DNA of 64,000 nt from Myotis daubentonii. Taxonomy: Eukaryota; Chordata; Mammalia; Chiroptera; Vespertilionidae. The stretch spans positions 94,780,671-94,844,670 of the forward strand of contig NC_081847.1 in NCBI RefSeq assembly GCF_963259705.1, in the 5' to 3' direction. The notes beneath the pieces were generated by a model. That model saw only the letters and a program-made list of their open reading frames with translations, was not told the origin of the DNA and did not search any database. The position numbers and the translations under genes were made by a program. Below, piece by piece: positions 1 to 11,296 of this stretch (positions are counted from its first letter, which is position 1; the number at the start of each line of letters is the position of its first letter).

Positions 1-73
1 ACAGGTCCGATAACGGTGTCCAGGCGGGGCCCTTTCAGAGGCTGCGGATAAGACATCGGAATATCTGGTCCCG

Positions 74-330
74 CCCGCCGGAGTGCTCAGCGGCTGAGCG
101 TCGACCTCTGAGCACGTGTCCCTAGAAGAATGCCGTCTTCCCCCCAACACTCCCCCAGCGCCGCCAGGAACTCCCTTCCCAGTCCTGGTCAGGGCACGTG
201 CCTGGGTTACGGCTTGATCCCCAGCGCGCGTGCAGGAGGCAGCCAATCAGTGATTCTCTCTCATCATTGATGTCTCGCTCTCTCTCTCTCCCATCCTCTC
301 TGAAATCAATATAAATAGACATTTAAAAAT
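74..330 (+). mobile_element. Ves-type tRNA-derived SINE, internally rearranged
   Basis: The left end carries a tRNA-like A-box region (gctcagcggctgagcg). The right two-thirds has the standard Ves body: ggtcagggcac, a gcaggaggcagc block, the ctctctcatcattgatg block, a CT-rich stretch, and an AATCAAT-type tail. From about 114 to 184 the sequence does not match the usual element. The B-box segment that normally follows the A box is missing and about 70 bp of unrelated C-rich sequence sits in its place, so a working Pol III promoter is unlikely. I saw no clear target-site duplication. Confidence 0.8.
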
Positions 331-3064
331 GTATATATCTCACCTCCACCAGGGCCCCCCGCCTCGTGGTCTCTGCCCGGCCAGGCCCCGGGGTGGGAGG
401 CGGCACTTGGAGGGTCTGTGTAGGAAGGCGCCCTGTGCTGCAGCCCCGCCTCAGCCCGGGTCCTGGGAGCCCTCACACGCCCGTTGCATCCGCCCTGGCC
501 TGTGGCCCTGCCGGGTTCCTGGGCTCTCAGGACAGGCACATGCGGTGACCAGGAGGGAGAGACGTCCGCCGACAGACCGACCCTCTCGGTGCTCTGACAC
601 GGGGCGGCCGCTTCCTACGGAGGCAGGAACACGTTTCACCGCACGCCGGCGGCCCCAGCAGCACGGGCCTCCGCTGCGGAGCGCGGCGGCTGGGGACACG
701 GGCACGTGTATTTCACTCACGCGGACTTGGCGCTGGGTTTGGGCGACTCTCCCGGGCAGCTCGTCCCCAGGCCATGACTGGGCACCCGGCAGCTTTGGTC
801 CCCTTGTCCTGCTGTGTCCACAGACGCCCCCCGCGATGCGCCCCCCGCGATCGCAGCAGCAGGGACTTGAGGGCTTGGGGAATGCCTGCCTGCTGTTCGG
901 TGCTTTGGCCCAGGAGTGACACATGTCACTCCCATTGCCCAGAACCAATCACAGGCCCTGGTCTAACGAGGGGGCTGGTCTAAAGAGGGCGAAGGAATGT
1001 AGGCCAGTGCATGGAATCCCTCAAAGCCATTGTCTCCGAGCTCAGCGTGACCGGCTTCTCCTCCTCCCGGGGGTTGGCCTGGGTGGCACAGGTGCCCTGA
1101 GTATGGAGCCCTCGTCATGGGCCTCTCCAGCGAGGCCCTTCCCGTGCGTGGGACACACGTGATTCTCCCCTGGTTCCACCTCCCACGGGAGCCTGGTGTG
1201 GCGACAGAAATGGTTAGAGCCGGTCGGGGAGCTCTTTCCCCAGGGCTGCGCACGCGGCCCGAGGCCTCATCTGTGCGTCTTCGGTGCCGCCATCGCACAC
1301 ACCCTGGCACCGGGCCCAGTGTCCATGGCCCAGGTGTGGCCCGGGAGCAGGGGTCCCCTAGGCAAACGCACTTCCCATCGACACTCCCCAGCGCGGCCGT
1401 CCCGGCCCAGGAGTGCGGGGCCGGCTTCTCCCTGCGGTGCTTTGGTCCTTATCCCATGACCTCCCATAATACACAGCAGGAGGTGCTGAGGGAGACCTGG
1501 AAGAGGTGCACTCATCAGGCTGGAAACGGAGGAGAGCATGCGAGGGACAGTGACCTCTGAACCAGGTGAGAGAGATGGGAAGGGGGAAGAGTACGAAGAG
1601 AAGCAGAAAGTAACCCCCGCCCCCCGACTTTCCGGAACTGAAAGTGTGTCCCTGTGCAGATGGGGAGCATGGAGCTGGTGGGTGGGGTGGAGATGAGGAG
1701 CGTGGGTGGAGCCCCATCATGAAGGCCTTTCTGGCATCCCCAAGGCCAACCTTCGACGTGGCCCTGGATGTGGAAATGAAGAGCCCCCCCAGACCTCCCT
1801 GGCTGCTCCCCGCAATGTCAGGGTCCCCTGATTGGAGCCTCGTTTGCGTCCTCTGGTCTGAGCCAGCTGGCAGCGTGCCGAGCAGATGCAGCCTGTACCG
1901 CCCGACTGGCCGCTGGGCACCCCGACGTCCGCCCTTAGGTTCGTGTCCAAGACTCGCCTCAGGATGCAGAGCGTCCCCTCCCGCCACCCCGCGCCCGGGT
2001 CCTGCCCGGAGAGTGGGCCGCGGGAGTGGCAACCGGCCAACCTTCTCACCTCGCTGCCCTCCCCGGCTTCCTAGCCCCGCGCTGCTCCCCGTCCCCCCGC
2101 CTGGCTGCCCGGGGCTCGGCAAGACCTGGAATTAAATGCGGGGCAGACGTGCTCGGGGCCGAGGGGCTCCGTTCTTTGCTGATCGGCAGTTTCTGACGGT
2201 CTGACTCGGCCCAGGGCCTCTGCTGAGTTCTTGTCCCACCGCACCACGCGGTGCAGAGGTCGCTGAAGTCAGCTCTGAGCATGTGGCCAGCCGCAGGGGC
2301 CGGGCCGCGCCAGGGACCAAGAGCTGGTCTGCAGAAGGGATGGAGACAGTGGCATCATGGGGGGTGGTGACGGAGACACCGGTCACAGGAGCGATCATCG
2401 CGGGCGGTGACGGGCAGCGAGGGGGGCTGCCGAGGCTTAATGTCACCGCACTGGGCGGCGGAGCTCGGCTGCCGGGGGAAGGGGACATTGGCCGCTCCGC
2501 TCGTGCCCTGAGGGACGATGTCCGCCATCCACCCGGGAGCCCAGGACATTGTCGTGGTAAATGCGATGCCGCCGGCAGCAGTGGCTGCCGCCCTGAGATG
2601 AGTGGTGTGAGGAGCGGTCCTATCAGAGTGACTTTGAAAGAGCTGTCCCCTTCCGGCCTCCTGTTCTTCACCCCGGGCCGCGTTCCCGGCGTAGATGCCG
2701 CGCTGTCCCTGCGGGCCGTGGGGTTAGGCTGCCAGGGGTCCGGAGAAGCATGCGGTGTTTGCCAGGCTGGGGCGCGTCACCCCTCTGGGCTTGGTGGGAG
2801 GGAGCGGAGGGTTGGGCTGGTTGACGTCTTCAGAAGCCGTGTCTCTCCCGCGGGGCCCAGGCGATGGCCAGGCGGGGAGTGAGGCTGTGGTCATATCTGG
2901 GGTTACGGGTCTATCGTTGATGTAAAATGGGGGGATTAGGATGACGAGGGACTGTTTTTCTATTCAGTTGGGCAAAGACCTCAATTCACCAAGGCCACCG
3001 CTGGAGAGGGACTGCCCTGAGACGGGTTCCCATGTGAGCTGAGTCGTGGCCCCAAATGCCCACC
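331..3064. other. GC-rich intergenic sequence, no gene recognised
   Basis: This stretch is GC-rich with moderate CpG content. Several open frames of 100-250 codons exist on both strands, but they overlap one another, are biased to R, G, P and S, and show no recognisable domain. Such frames are expected by chance in GC-rich mammalian DNA. I see no SINE, LTR or tandem array here. Confidence 0.6.
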
Positions 3065-3072
3065 GTCTACAC

Positions 3073-3362
3073 CAGCGGTTCTCAACCTGGGGGTTCTCAA
3101 CCTTAGGAGGGGTCGCCTAAGACCATCGGAAAACACATATATAATCACATATTGTTTTTGTGGTTAATCACTCTGCTTTAATGATGTTCCATTTGTAACA
3201 ATGAAAATACATCCTGCATATCAGATATTTACATGACGATTCATAACAGTACCAAAATTACAGTGATGAAGTAGCAACGAAAATAATGTTATGGTTGGGG
3301 GTCACCACAACAGGAGGACCTGTATTAAAGGGCTGCGGCGTTAGGAAGGTTGAGAACCGCTG
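3073..3362 (+). mobile_element. SPIN-like non-autonomous hAT DNA transposon
   Basis: The element begins cagcggttctcaacct and ends ggttgagaaccgctg, so the two ends are inverted copies of one another. Between them is a GC-rich subterminal region (ggggtcgcctaagaccatc) and an AT-rich core, the layout of the small non-autonomous SPIN elements described in vespertilionid bats and other tetrapods. It is flanked by gtctacac (3065-3072) and ctctacac (3363-3370), a 7/8 match to the 8-bp duplication expected of hAT transposons. It carries no transposase. The SPIN name is from memory of the family; hAT membership is supported directly by the termini and duplication. Confidence 0.8.
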
Positions 3363-3370
3363 CTCTACAC

Positions 3371-5310
3371 CCTGGAGCTGAAGGCTGTTCCTCATCTGGC
3401 AACAGGGGCTCGGCAGACGTGATCAAAAAGCTGGCGATGAGGGGGCTCTCCGGATGGGGCGGGTGCCCCCAGCTGTCCTCACAGCGTCCTGACAAAAGGA
3501 AGGCAGAGGGAGGCGTGACACGGAGGGGGGCCGCGAGCACAGAAGCAGAGCGTGGAGGGATGTGGCCGCAAGCCAAGGGATGCCCAGAGCCACCGCGTGG
3601 GGAGGCAAGGCACAGCGTCTTCCCAGGAGCCAGGGTGTCAGACGGACTCGGCTGAGGCCCTGGCCGTGGGCTGCAGCTGCCGGGACAGTCGCTGCTGTTC
3701 TGAGTTTCCGTGGCCGCGGCCGCTGGTTAGCGCAGCCACGGGAAAGCAGTGGCTCCCTCGGGACGCAGCCCCAGCGAGGTGGGGCCGTCGCAGATGTGTT
3801 TTTGAAGCAGATGCCGTATTTGTTATCGAAGTGGGTGTGCGGGCAGTGCTCTGTCAGATGTGCCCCAGCACAGGCCTACTTGGCTCGTCCATCACCACAT
3901 TTTTAAAAGGAACGGCGGCGGGTCGGCCTCCTAAAACTCAGGAGCTCGCTCTGTGCCCGCGAGCAGGGGGTCTAAGTCACGGCTGGTTCGGGGTGAGCCG
4001 GGGTCACCTGGCTGGGGCTCCTCGGGCACCGGCGTGGGGAGCGGGCTCGGAGCGAAGGCAGGAGCCACCGGGATCAGTGCCACGAGGTGAGGGAGCTGCA
4101 AGGGAAGGTCCGACGCGGCTCAGCTTCTCCTGCTGCCGGTCTGCGCTGGACAGGACGCCCCTTCCTGCGTCCACGCGTGTCCCTTAGGCCTTTCCTCTGG
4201 GGACAGGTCCCCTTCCATGAGAACCTCCCTGGGACTCACCCGATGGGTGCGACGTAAGCCCACGGGGAGAGGGACACAGCGTGAGCGGCCTGGGCCCCTC
4301 GCCGGGGAGTCTCGGCCCCTCCGCTCCTGGGCCGGACACAGCTGTTTAGTGACACGGGACCAGCAGCAGCACAGGGCCGGGAGAAAGCATGGGGCCAGGC
4401 GGGGTCTTGGGAGGTGTGGCCACTCAGTCCTCACCATCCCCCAGACCGTGGGGCCGGCATCTCACACCCACAGGCGAGCGCAGGGCCAGGAAGCCCTCAG
4501 CTCCTCGCTGGGCGTTGCCCACGTGCGTGGCAGGCTGGCTCCCCGTAGACGGGCTGGATTCCAGGCCCTCGTCCCACCCACAGCCCTGGACACGGTCTCT
4601 GCACAGAATGTTCCGGGCACCCCAGCGAGCCCAGCGAAGAGGAGGGAAGGCCATCAGAGCTGTTCTCAAGGGACCCGAAGAAAGCGTCCTGTTGTGAAGG
4701 CAAAGCCTTTGCTTCGAAACTCTCCTCCCTCGTCGGCTCGTTCCGGAGGCAGGGCCCTGGCACGGCACCCGGCGCTCGGCTCCTCGCTCGGCCCTGGAGG
4801 GGACCCGTGCCCCTGGCTCCGCTGGACACGCTGCCGTGGAGACGTGTGGTCTCCAGCGATCGTCCGAACGCATCACCCCATCCATGCTGCCCTCCGCTCC
4901 CCCATCTGCCCTCCCCCGGCCCCAGGAGGACACCCGCACCCAGAGCTCCAGAGAAATGCTGCTTTTCTGTCAAGTGATGACACGATGGCCCCAGGTGACC
5001 GACCGCGGACACGCCAGGAGTCGGCCGGGGGCGGGGAGAAAGCGGGTGGAGTTTATGGAAGTTTTCCACTCGAGTCAGCAGCGGCTTGAATGCGAACCAG
5101 GCCGGACGCCTGCCTCTCGGGGTGAGTTGTTCATCACAGGCTCCGAGGAGGGAAATCGGAGCCGGGCAGCGTCCGCCCAGCGGCTCCCAGTCATTCCTCT
5201 CCCAGGGCCCGTTTCCTGTCTGCGCCCGATCAGCTCAGGAAACCACTCTGCATCCAGGTCCAGTTCTCGTGACCAGCCTGAAAGCCCCTGAGTGTGGACA
5301 TGTCTGCGTT

Positions 5311-5312
<2 letters not shown>
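3371..5312. other. GC-rich intergenic sequence, no gene recognised
   Basis: This is a GC-rich stretch with overlapping chance open frames on both strands. The longest is about 290 codons on the plus strand at 4217-5089; its translation is rich in R, P, S and G and has no domain I recognise. No transposon or tandem repeat was identified. Confidence 0.6.
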
Positions 5313-5351
<39 letters not shown>

Positions 5352-5822
5352 CATGCACACACACATACTCACACATTTGTACACAATCACACACACACAC
5401 ATTCACACACATGCACGCACACACACTCACACTCTCACACACTCATGCACACACACACTCACACTGTACACAATCACACACACTCATATACACACTCTCA
5501 CAACACTCATACACTCACACATGCTCACACACACTCATACACACACACAGAGAAAAACACACTCATGCTCATACACACTCATACACTCTCACACTCATGC
5601 TCACACACACTCACACACACTCAAACACACACTCTCACACACTCAAACACACATACACTCACACACACACTCATAAACACTCAAGCACATTCATACACTC
5701 ACACACACTCAAACACACTCATACACACACACTCACACACTCACACACACTCATATACACACTCACACACACATCACACTCATATACACACACCCACTCA
5801 CACACACTCACACGCACACACT
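5313..5822 (+). repeat. Interrupted (CA)n microsatellite, about 510 bp
   Basis: Pure CA dinucleotides at the left end change into an interrupted array of CACACT, CATACA and CACTCA units. Such alternating purine-pyrimidine runs can adopt Z-DNA. Open frames reading His-Thr or Cys-Val repeats across it are artefacts of the repeat. Confidence 0.97.
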
Positions 5823-8365
5823 CAGTTACAAGTATGCAGTGTGGTTTATCCGTGCTGGAATACCAGGACTCCCCTGTGTAACCTGCGCTGGTTTAAACAA
5901 AGTTTCCCAAGGCAGGCGGTGAGGTGGCCGGCATCCTGCCGTTCAGGTTCCCTGTGACCGTGAGCCAGGGACCAGGGAGACCGCGTGGCGCTGCGATCGC
6001 TCCGACACCCCTTACAAAACGTAGGCCCGGAGCCTAAGCCCAACTCGCCTGCTAAGGAAAGTCGAGCGTTCAGCCAGGATCGCCTTCATCCCGACGAGCA
6101 GGACTGGCCACGCTCCCGGGAGGAGTCCAGCTGCCCCGCCTGCAGCTCCCGGCTCAGGCCGTGGGTGTAGACGGGGGCTCCAGTTCTCCGCGTTTTTCAA
6201 CGTAACTTCGGGGAGTCCCCTCAGCCCCGGGAGGTCAGGTCCCTGCCTGTCTCCCTTTAAGTCAACCGCCCTTCAGTGGCAGCCAGGCCGGGCCGTGGCT
6301 GAGGCGGTGGCTGGGACGGTGGTGGGGACGGTGGCGGATGACCGACAGGCATGTACCCGCGCTTTCTAACTGTGCGCCTCAGTGTCATTATTCTTTCTTC
6401 TGGCTTCTGTCCACCCCCCCCCCCCCCGGTTTCATATTCTTTTCTTCCTTTCTCTGCAGCCTAATCAGATTCTTGGAAACGGGGGTTGGAAAGCCTCTGG
6501 AACTTGCCTCCTCTCCGCCTGCCAGGGCACGACCGCTCCGCTAGTTTCCAGGCCCCCCGCCAGGCCCCCAGGGTCTCCGGTGGTGGTTTCCCCGCGCCCT
6601 GGCCTCGCAGACTGGACTGTGAGGAACACTGTCCAGGCGCCGGGCAGCCACATGGCCTCACCTGTTCATGTGGCCCCTCAGGCCGCTCCTGGAGGCGAAA
6701 GGGGTGCCTGGGCCCCTGCACCCCTGCAGGAGGCGTGTGCCTGGCACCTTAAAGCCGCGGGCTGTTATAGGGCTTCTCTTCGGGGAGGACGGTGGGAACC
6801 TGGTTCCGTTTGCGCCCTCAGGGGCCGGGATTTCCAGGCATAGATTCGGGAGCTTCCATTCACATTGGGGGGGGCTTTGGGGGGCCCCATGACTGACGTA
6901 CGTAAACGCGCCTGTTCGCGGCCTTGTCTGCGCTCACTCGTTAGTGGGGAGTGGGTGCTGCTGGGTCCTCGTTCCCGTTGACGGACACGGTGACGGCGTC
7001 ACCGCCAGGCTCGCTGCTTCTTCCGTTTTCTAGAAACCTGTCCTCACGGGCGGGCGGGCGGGCGGGCGGGCAGGTGCTCACAGAGGGGTCTGCAGGAGGC
7101 CCCACGCGAGCTCACTGAGACACGGGAGGCGGCTCCGGCTGGGGGCTGCGCTCAGACGCCCCAGACAGGCCAGGCCGCTGCTGGGACCCGGTCCCCGGCT
7201 GCCTTCCCAGGAGGCCCAGGCTCAGGACACTTCCCAACAAGCCGGCTTTAGAGGCAAGCAGGCGGCTCGACGTGAACCAATAAGAAGCATGAACGGAGGT
7301 TTCCAGCTGCTTCTGGAGCCTGACGTGAGCAACGTAGGAACCAGTCAGCGTTCGCAGGGAGCGCGACACACACACTGTCCTTTACTCAAGCTGGGGGGGG
7401 GTGGGGGGGGAGCGGGGAGGAGGGGGACAGGACGGACAGCCATTCTTGGAAAACTTAAGGACCCGCCGGATTACAAATTTACAATTTCCTTCCTCGTGGC
7501 ACAGAGGAAAAAACACGTTCATTAGTGAGAGCGGGCGGCCCCCTGGCCCGTCACGCTGTGCACTCAGTGGGCCATCCCTGCCGTTCTTTGGGTCTCGATG
7601 GGGTAGATGCCGGAACCCTAATAAAGCTGGGGGGGCAGACAGCAGCCGGCGGCATGGAGACGCTTGCAGCGGGCAGCTGAGGCCGCAGAAGCCGCTGCTC
7701 CGACGGGACCGGCCTGCGCTCTGTGCTTTCGCCGCGAGCCTCCGTGAACGCAGGTAGCAGCGACTCTCCTTTAAAACATCACGTTCTCATTGCTTGGCCC
7801 AGACCAGCCCAGCAAATTTGCTTTTAAATATCTTGTTGCACCAACGGTTCCTTCCCCTTTTGCCATAATGTTCATCTTCAGGCTCATTCTGGGCACAGGA
7901 GGGATCCCCAGCGAGGGTCCCAGCGGGGCGGGCCTCTGGGTGGGAGTTCAGGAGGCCAGGAGGCCGCAGGAAGTGGTCTGTTCGCTCAGAGCCAGGCCGC
8001 AGGGGGGCCAGGAAATTGCCTTGATTTGACCGGAAACAGGCCGGACAGAGAGCAGGCGTGGGTGCTGAGGTGGGTGCTGAGGTGGGCAGTTTGCAGATGG
8101 GAGCGCGGCCTGTCCTCACGGGGCGGTGGGCGTGGCTGGTCCACCTCGAGCTGTTACCAGGCCCCAGCTCTCTGGGGGATGAAGTGTCTTGGAGGAAACA
8201 GTCTCAGGAGGCGGAGGGTGAGGGAGGAGCACTGTCTGGAAGGGAGTCCAAGGAGCAGAAGGTCAGGGGAGGGGCTCTGTGGTGTCCTGTGGCCTTCAGT
8301 CCCCTGGGGCCAGCGCCTTTGTTCCTGACGCCTTTCCGAAGGACAAAGGACGAGAGACCCAGCCC
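5823..8365. other. GC-rich intergenic sequence with three G/C runs
   Basis: No gene was recognised. Low-complexity islands are a run of 14 C at 6414-6427, six GGGC units at 7048-7071, and a G-rich run at 7393-7426. The latter two have four or more G-tracts close together and could form G-quadruplexes. Near 7780-7880 the sequence turns AT-richer without a recognisable repeat. Confidence 0.6.
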
Positions 8366-8790
8366 CTGGGGTTGGGGTGCGGTCCTGGGGTTGGGGTGCA
8401 GTCCTGGGGTTGGGGTGCGGTCCTGGGGTTGGGGTGAAGTCCTGGGGTTGGGGTGCGGTCCTGAGGTTGGGGTGCGGTCCTGGGGTTGGGGTGCGGTCCT
8501 GGTGTTGGGGTGCGGTCCTGGGGTTGGGGTGCAGTCCTGGGGTTGGGGTGCGGTCCTGGGGTTGGGGTGCGGTCCTGGGGTTGGGGTGAAGTCCTGGGGT
8601 TGGGGTGAAGTCCTGGGGTTGGGGTGCGGTCCTGAGGTTGGGGTGAAGTCCTGGGGTTGGGGTGCGGTCCTGGAGTTGGGGTGAAGTCCTGGGGTTGGGG
8701 TGCGGTCCTGGGGTTGGGGTGCGGTCCTGGGGTTGGGGTGCGGTCCTGGGGTTGAGGTGAAGTCCTGGGGTTGGGGTGCGGTCCTGGGGC
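8366..8790 (+). repeat. 19-bp G-rich minisatellite, about 22 copies
   Basis: The unit is ggggttggggtgcggtcct. Variants differ mostly by gcg/gaa/gca at the centre and single substitutions. Each unit carries two GGGG tracts two bases apart, so any two adjacent units satisfy the usual G-quadruplex rule on the plus strand. Open frames on both strands through the array reflect the lack of stop codons in the unit, not coding. Confidence 0.97.
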
Positions 8791-8997
8791 TGCTGGCTCT
8801 CGCTCTTGCTGGCTGCTGCCTCCGTGGCGGCTTTGCTCTCCAGGAACAAAGGGCTGGGCCGCCTCTCGTTCCTCGTTCCCTGGGGAGGGGGCAGCGTAAA
8901 CCAGGCATTTTCAGGGTTGGCATTCCTTGGAGTAAGGCGATTGGTAAACGTTATTAGTATTCCGTAAGTCCCCAAGTAAGCGAGGATCCAAAGACAG

Positions 8998-8998
<1 letters not shown>
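8791..8998. other. Unique sequence between two tandem arrays
   Basis: About 200 bp of non-repetitive sequence with no recognised gene or transposon. Confidence 0.5.

Positions 8999-9042
<44 letters not shown>
8999..9042 (+). repeat. (GATA)n microsatellite, about 10 copies
   Basis: An uninterrupted TAGA/GATA tetranucleotide run. It is followed at 9043-9150 by alternating purine-pyrimidine sequence (tgtgtgtgta, tatacacac). Confidence 0.97.
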
Positions 9043-9179
9043 TTGTCCTATATATTTACACGTATGGAAAGATGTGTGTGTACGCACGCATAGCTCACAC
9101 ACGGGTACACATGTATATGTTATGTGTATCTGTATACACACTCCTGTACACAGGAGCTCTTTTTCCCGGTTCCGTCTGG

Positions 9180-9500
9180 TTTATTCATCATTAGATTCCG
9201 TTAGGAAATGAGTGAACCGCATGCTCCTGGAGCCGTGTTGGTGGCGGCCAGGCTGCAGCGTGGGGCCGTCAGCAGGGGCTGCAGAGCACAAGGCCATCTC
9301 CATATTCATATTCCAGACCTGTCGCGACCCCCGCATCCTTCATCTGATCACATGGGCTCCGTCCGGGGCCTGGAGAGCCCGGGAAGCCGCCATCGCTGAG
9401 AGCCGGGCAATTAAAGGCATCAGGCCGCGTCTCAGCGGAGGCTCCCGGCGACCGCGGGGACTGGCGCCCGAGGCTTAATCAGGGCTCCCTGCACCTTGCT
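9180..9500. promoter_or_regulatory. Candidate conserved non-coding element
   Basis: This block of unique sequence combines AT-rich homeodomain-like cores (ttcatcattagattc, caattaaagg, ggcttaatca) with CpG-containing segments, and it is not broken by repeats. That texture is typical of conserved enhancers, but it is only an impression. Conservation cannot be judged from one genome, and no target gene is visible. Confidence 0.3.
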
Positions 9501-10057
9501 GGGAGCCTCCTGGTTGGGACAGGCAGCGCCTCCACCCGTCCTCCCACTTTTTAAAGAGAAAGCAGCCTCTTTTGAATGTAAAGCAGGCGGCTTTGTGGAA
9601 AGAGCCTTTGGGGGAGTCGGAGTGGGGGGCAGGGGGGCTCGAGTCTCCAGCCTGCTTCCTGGGTTTGGGTAATAAGGTGAAAGGTGAACGGTGCCCCTAA
9701 GGCGACCTTTGTGTTTTATTTTATTTTGTTAAAATGAGCATTTTAATATGAATCATTGGAAGATGCGTGAGGCTTTAGAAATCTATACCTTAGAAGGCAC
9801 TGCTGGCATTTTGCTCTGCGGACCACTCGGATTAATTCTCTTTAGAAAGTAACCCAGGAAGACCTGGACAGCGACATGAGACAGACCCTCCCATGACAAT
9901 GCTGCCGTGTCCTTAGGGTGTCACAGCCCGGTCGCCGGAGGCCAGGGGGCCTCATTCTCCCACCCACCGCTGGGCCACGGCCCACACCGTCCGCCGGCAC
10001 TTCTTGGCCAGCCCGAATCCCGAGGCAGGGGGACGCGGGACCTTTCCTTGATCCTCC
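9501..10057. other. Unique intergenic sequence
   Basis: No gene was recognised. The part around 9700-9860 is AT-rich (ttttattttattttgtt) and precedes a possible L1 remnant. Confidence 0.5.
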
Positions 10058-10190
10058 GAGCGCTGGTGTGCACGTGTGCATGACCCATGGACACGGACGG
10101 GAGGGTGGTGAAGACGCGGGGCAGGGGCTGGAGGGGCCGCCTGCGGGGAGAGGGGACGTCTGCGGTACCTTCGACAACTCGGATGTAGAA
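10058..10190 (+). mobile_element. Possible decayed L1 3'-end fragment
   Basis: The string gcatgacccatggacac followed by ggtggtgaagacgcggggc resembles the terminal part of the L1 3' UTR copy at 26470-26899 in this window, which has cataacccatggacacag then ggtggtgagggcctg. The expected ctttcaacaataaa end may be represented by accttcgacaactcgg. Similarity is partial, so the call is tentative. Confidence 0.4.
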
Positions 10191-10364
10191 AGGAGGAGGA
10201 GAGACATGAGTGCTATTCCTTTCCCCCACCTGGACCCGGGCTGCACTTACAGGACCCTCCCCGGCCGAGCCCACTGCCTGGGGTCCTGCTGCTGGGCCCA
10301 CTGGGACTCTTGTCATGGTCACACTGCTTTGGTTTTAGTTTGTTTCTTTTCTTTTTTTCATTTT

Positions 10365-10560
10365 TATTTTTTTAAAATCTTTATTGTCGAAAGTCTTACA
10401 TATGCCCCCTTTTTCCCCCATCGGCCCCCTCCAGCCCACCCTTGCCCCCCCACCTCCCCAGGCCCCACCACCCCTTGTCTGTGTCCATGGGTTGTGCATA
10501 TGTGCACAAGGTCCTGGGTTGATTACCCTCCTCCCCCTCCCCACCTCCCCCATAGGGCCC
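10365..10560 (-). mobile_element. L1 3'-end fragment, minus strand
   Basis: The sequence begins ttttaaaatctttattgtcg, the reverse complement of an L1 tail of the aacaataaa-poly(A) type. It continues through ccatgggttgtgcatatgtg, the complement of the cataacccatgg block seen in the plus-strand copy near 26.7 kb. The C-rich segments between match the G-rich 3' UTR. The fragment is interrupted at about 10556 by the 20-bp minisatellite. Confidence 0.65.
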
Positions 10561-11296
10561 CGCACTCTGTCCCATGATCCCGCACTCTGTCCCATGATCC
10601 CTCACTCTGTCCCATGATCCCTCACTCTGTCCCACGATCCCACACTCTGTCCCACGATCCCACACTCTGTCCCATGATCCCGCACTCTTTCCCACGATCC
10701 CGCACTCTGTCCCATGATCCCTCACTCTGCCCCATGATCCCTCACTCTTTCCCACGATCCCGCACTCTGTCCCATGATTCCGCACTCTGTCCCATGATCC
10801 CGCACTCTGTCCCATGATCCCTCACTTTGTCCCATGATCTCGCACTCTGTCCCATGATCCCGCACTCTGTCCCATGATCCTGCACTCTGTCCCATGATCC
10901 CGCACTCTGTCCCATGATCCCTCACTTTGTCCCATGATTCCGCACTCTGTCCCATGATCCCGCACTCTGTCCCATGATCCCGCACTCTGTCCCATGATTC
11001 CGCACTCTGTCCCATGATTCCGCACTCTGTCCCATGATCCCTCACTTTGTCCCATGATTCCGCACTCTGTCCCATGATCCCACACTCTGTCCCATGATCC
11101 CTCACTTTGTCCCATGATCCCTCACTCTGTCCCATGATCCCTCACTCTTTCCCACGATCCCGCACTCTGTCCCACGATCCCGCACTCTGTCCCATGATTC
11201 CGCACTCTGTCCCATGATCCCTCACTCTGTCCCATGATCCCGCACTCTGTCCCATGATCCCTCACTTTGTCCCATGATTCCGCACTCTGTCCCATG
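10561..11296 (+). repeat. 20-bp minisatellite, 37 copies in perfect register
   Basis: The unit is cgcactctgtcccatgatcc, with variants at the first few bases (ctcact, cacact), at catgatc/cacgatc and at atcc/attc. Every copy is exactly 20 bp; I saw no insertion or deletion from 10561 to the end. The array lies directly beside a minus-strand L1 3' end and probably grew from, or next to, that sequence. Minus-strand frames of 60-139 codons here are repeat artefacts. Confidence 0.97.

Noticed and set aside
1358..2122. 254-codon minus-strand frame as a possible gene
   Set aside because: It overlaps a 163-codon plus-strand frame, is low-complexity (G, R, P, S), and is expected by chance in GC-rich DNA.
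5086..5957. His-Thr-rich frames of about 195-221 codons
   Set aside because: Translation of the CA array plus chance flanking codons.
10561..11296. CRISPR-like or phase-variable repeat cassette
   Set aside because: The 20-bp units are head-to-tail without spacers and sit beside L1 sequence.
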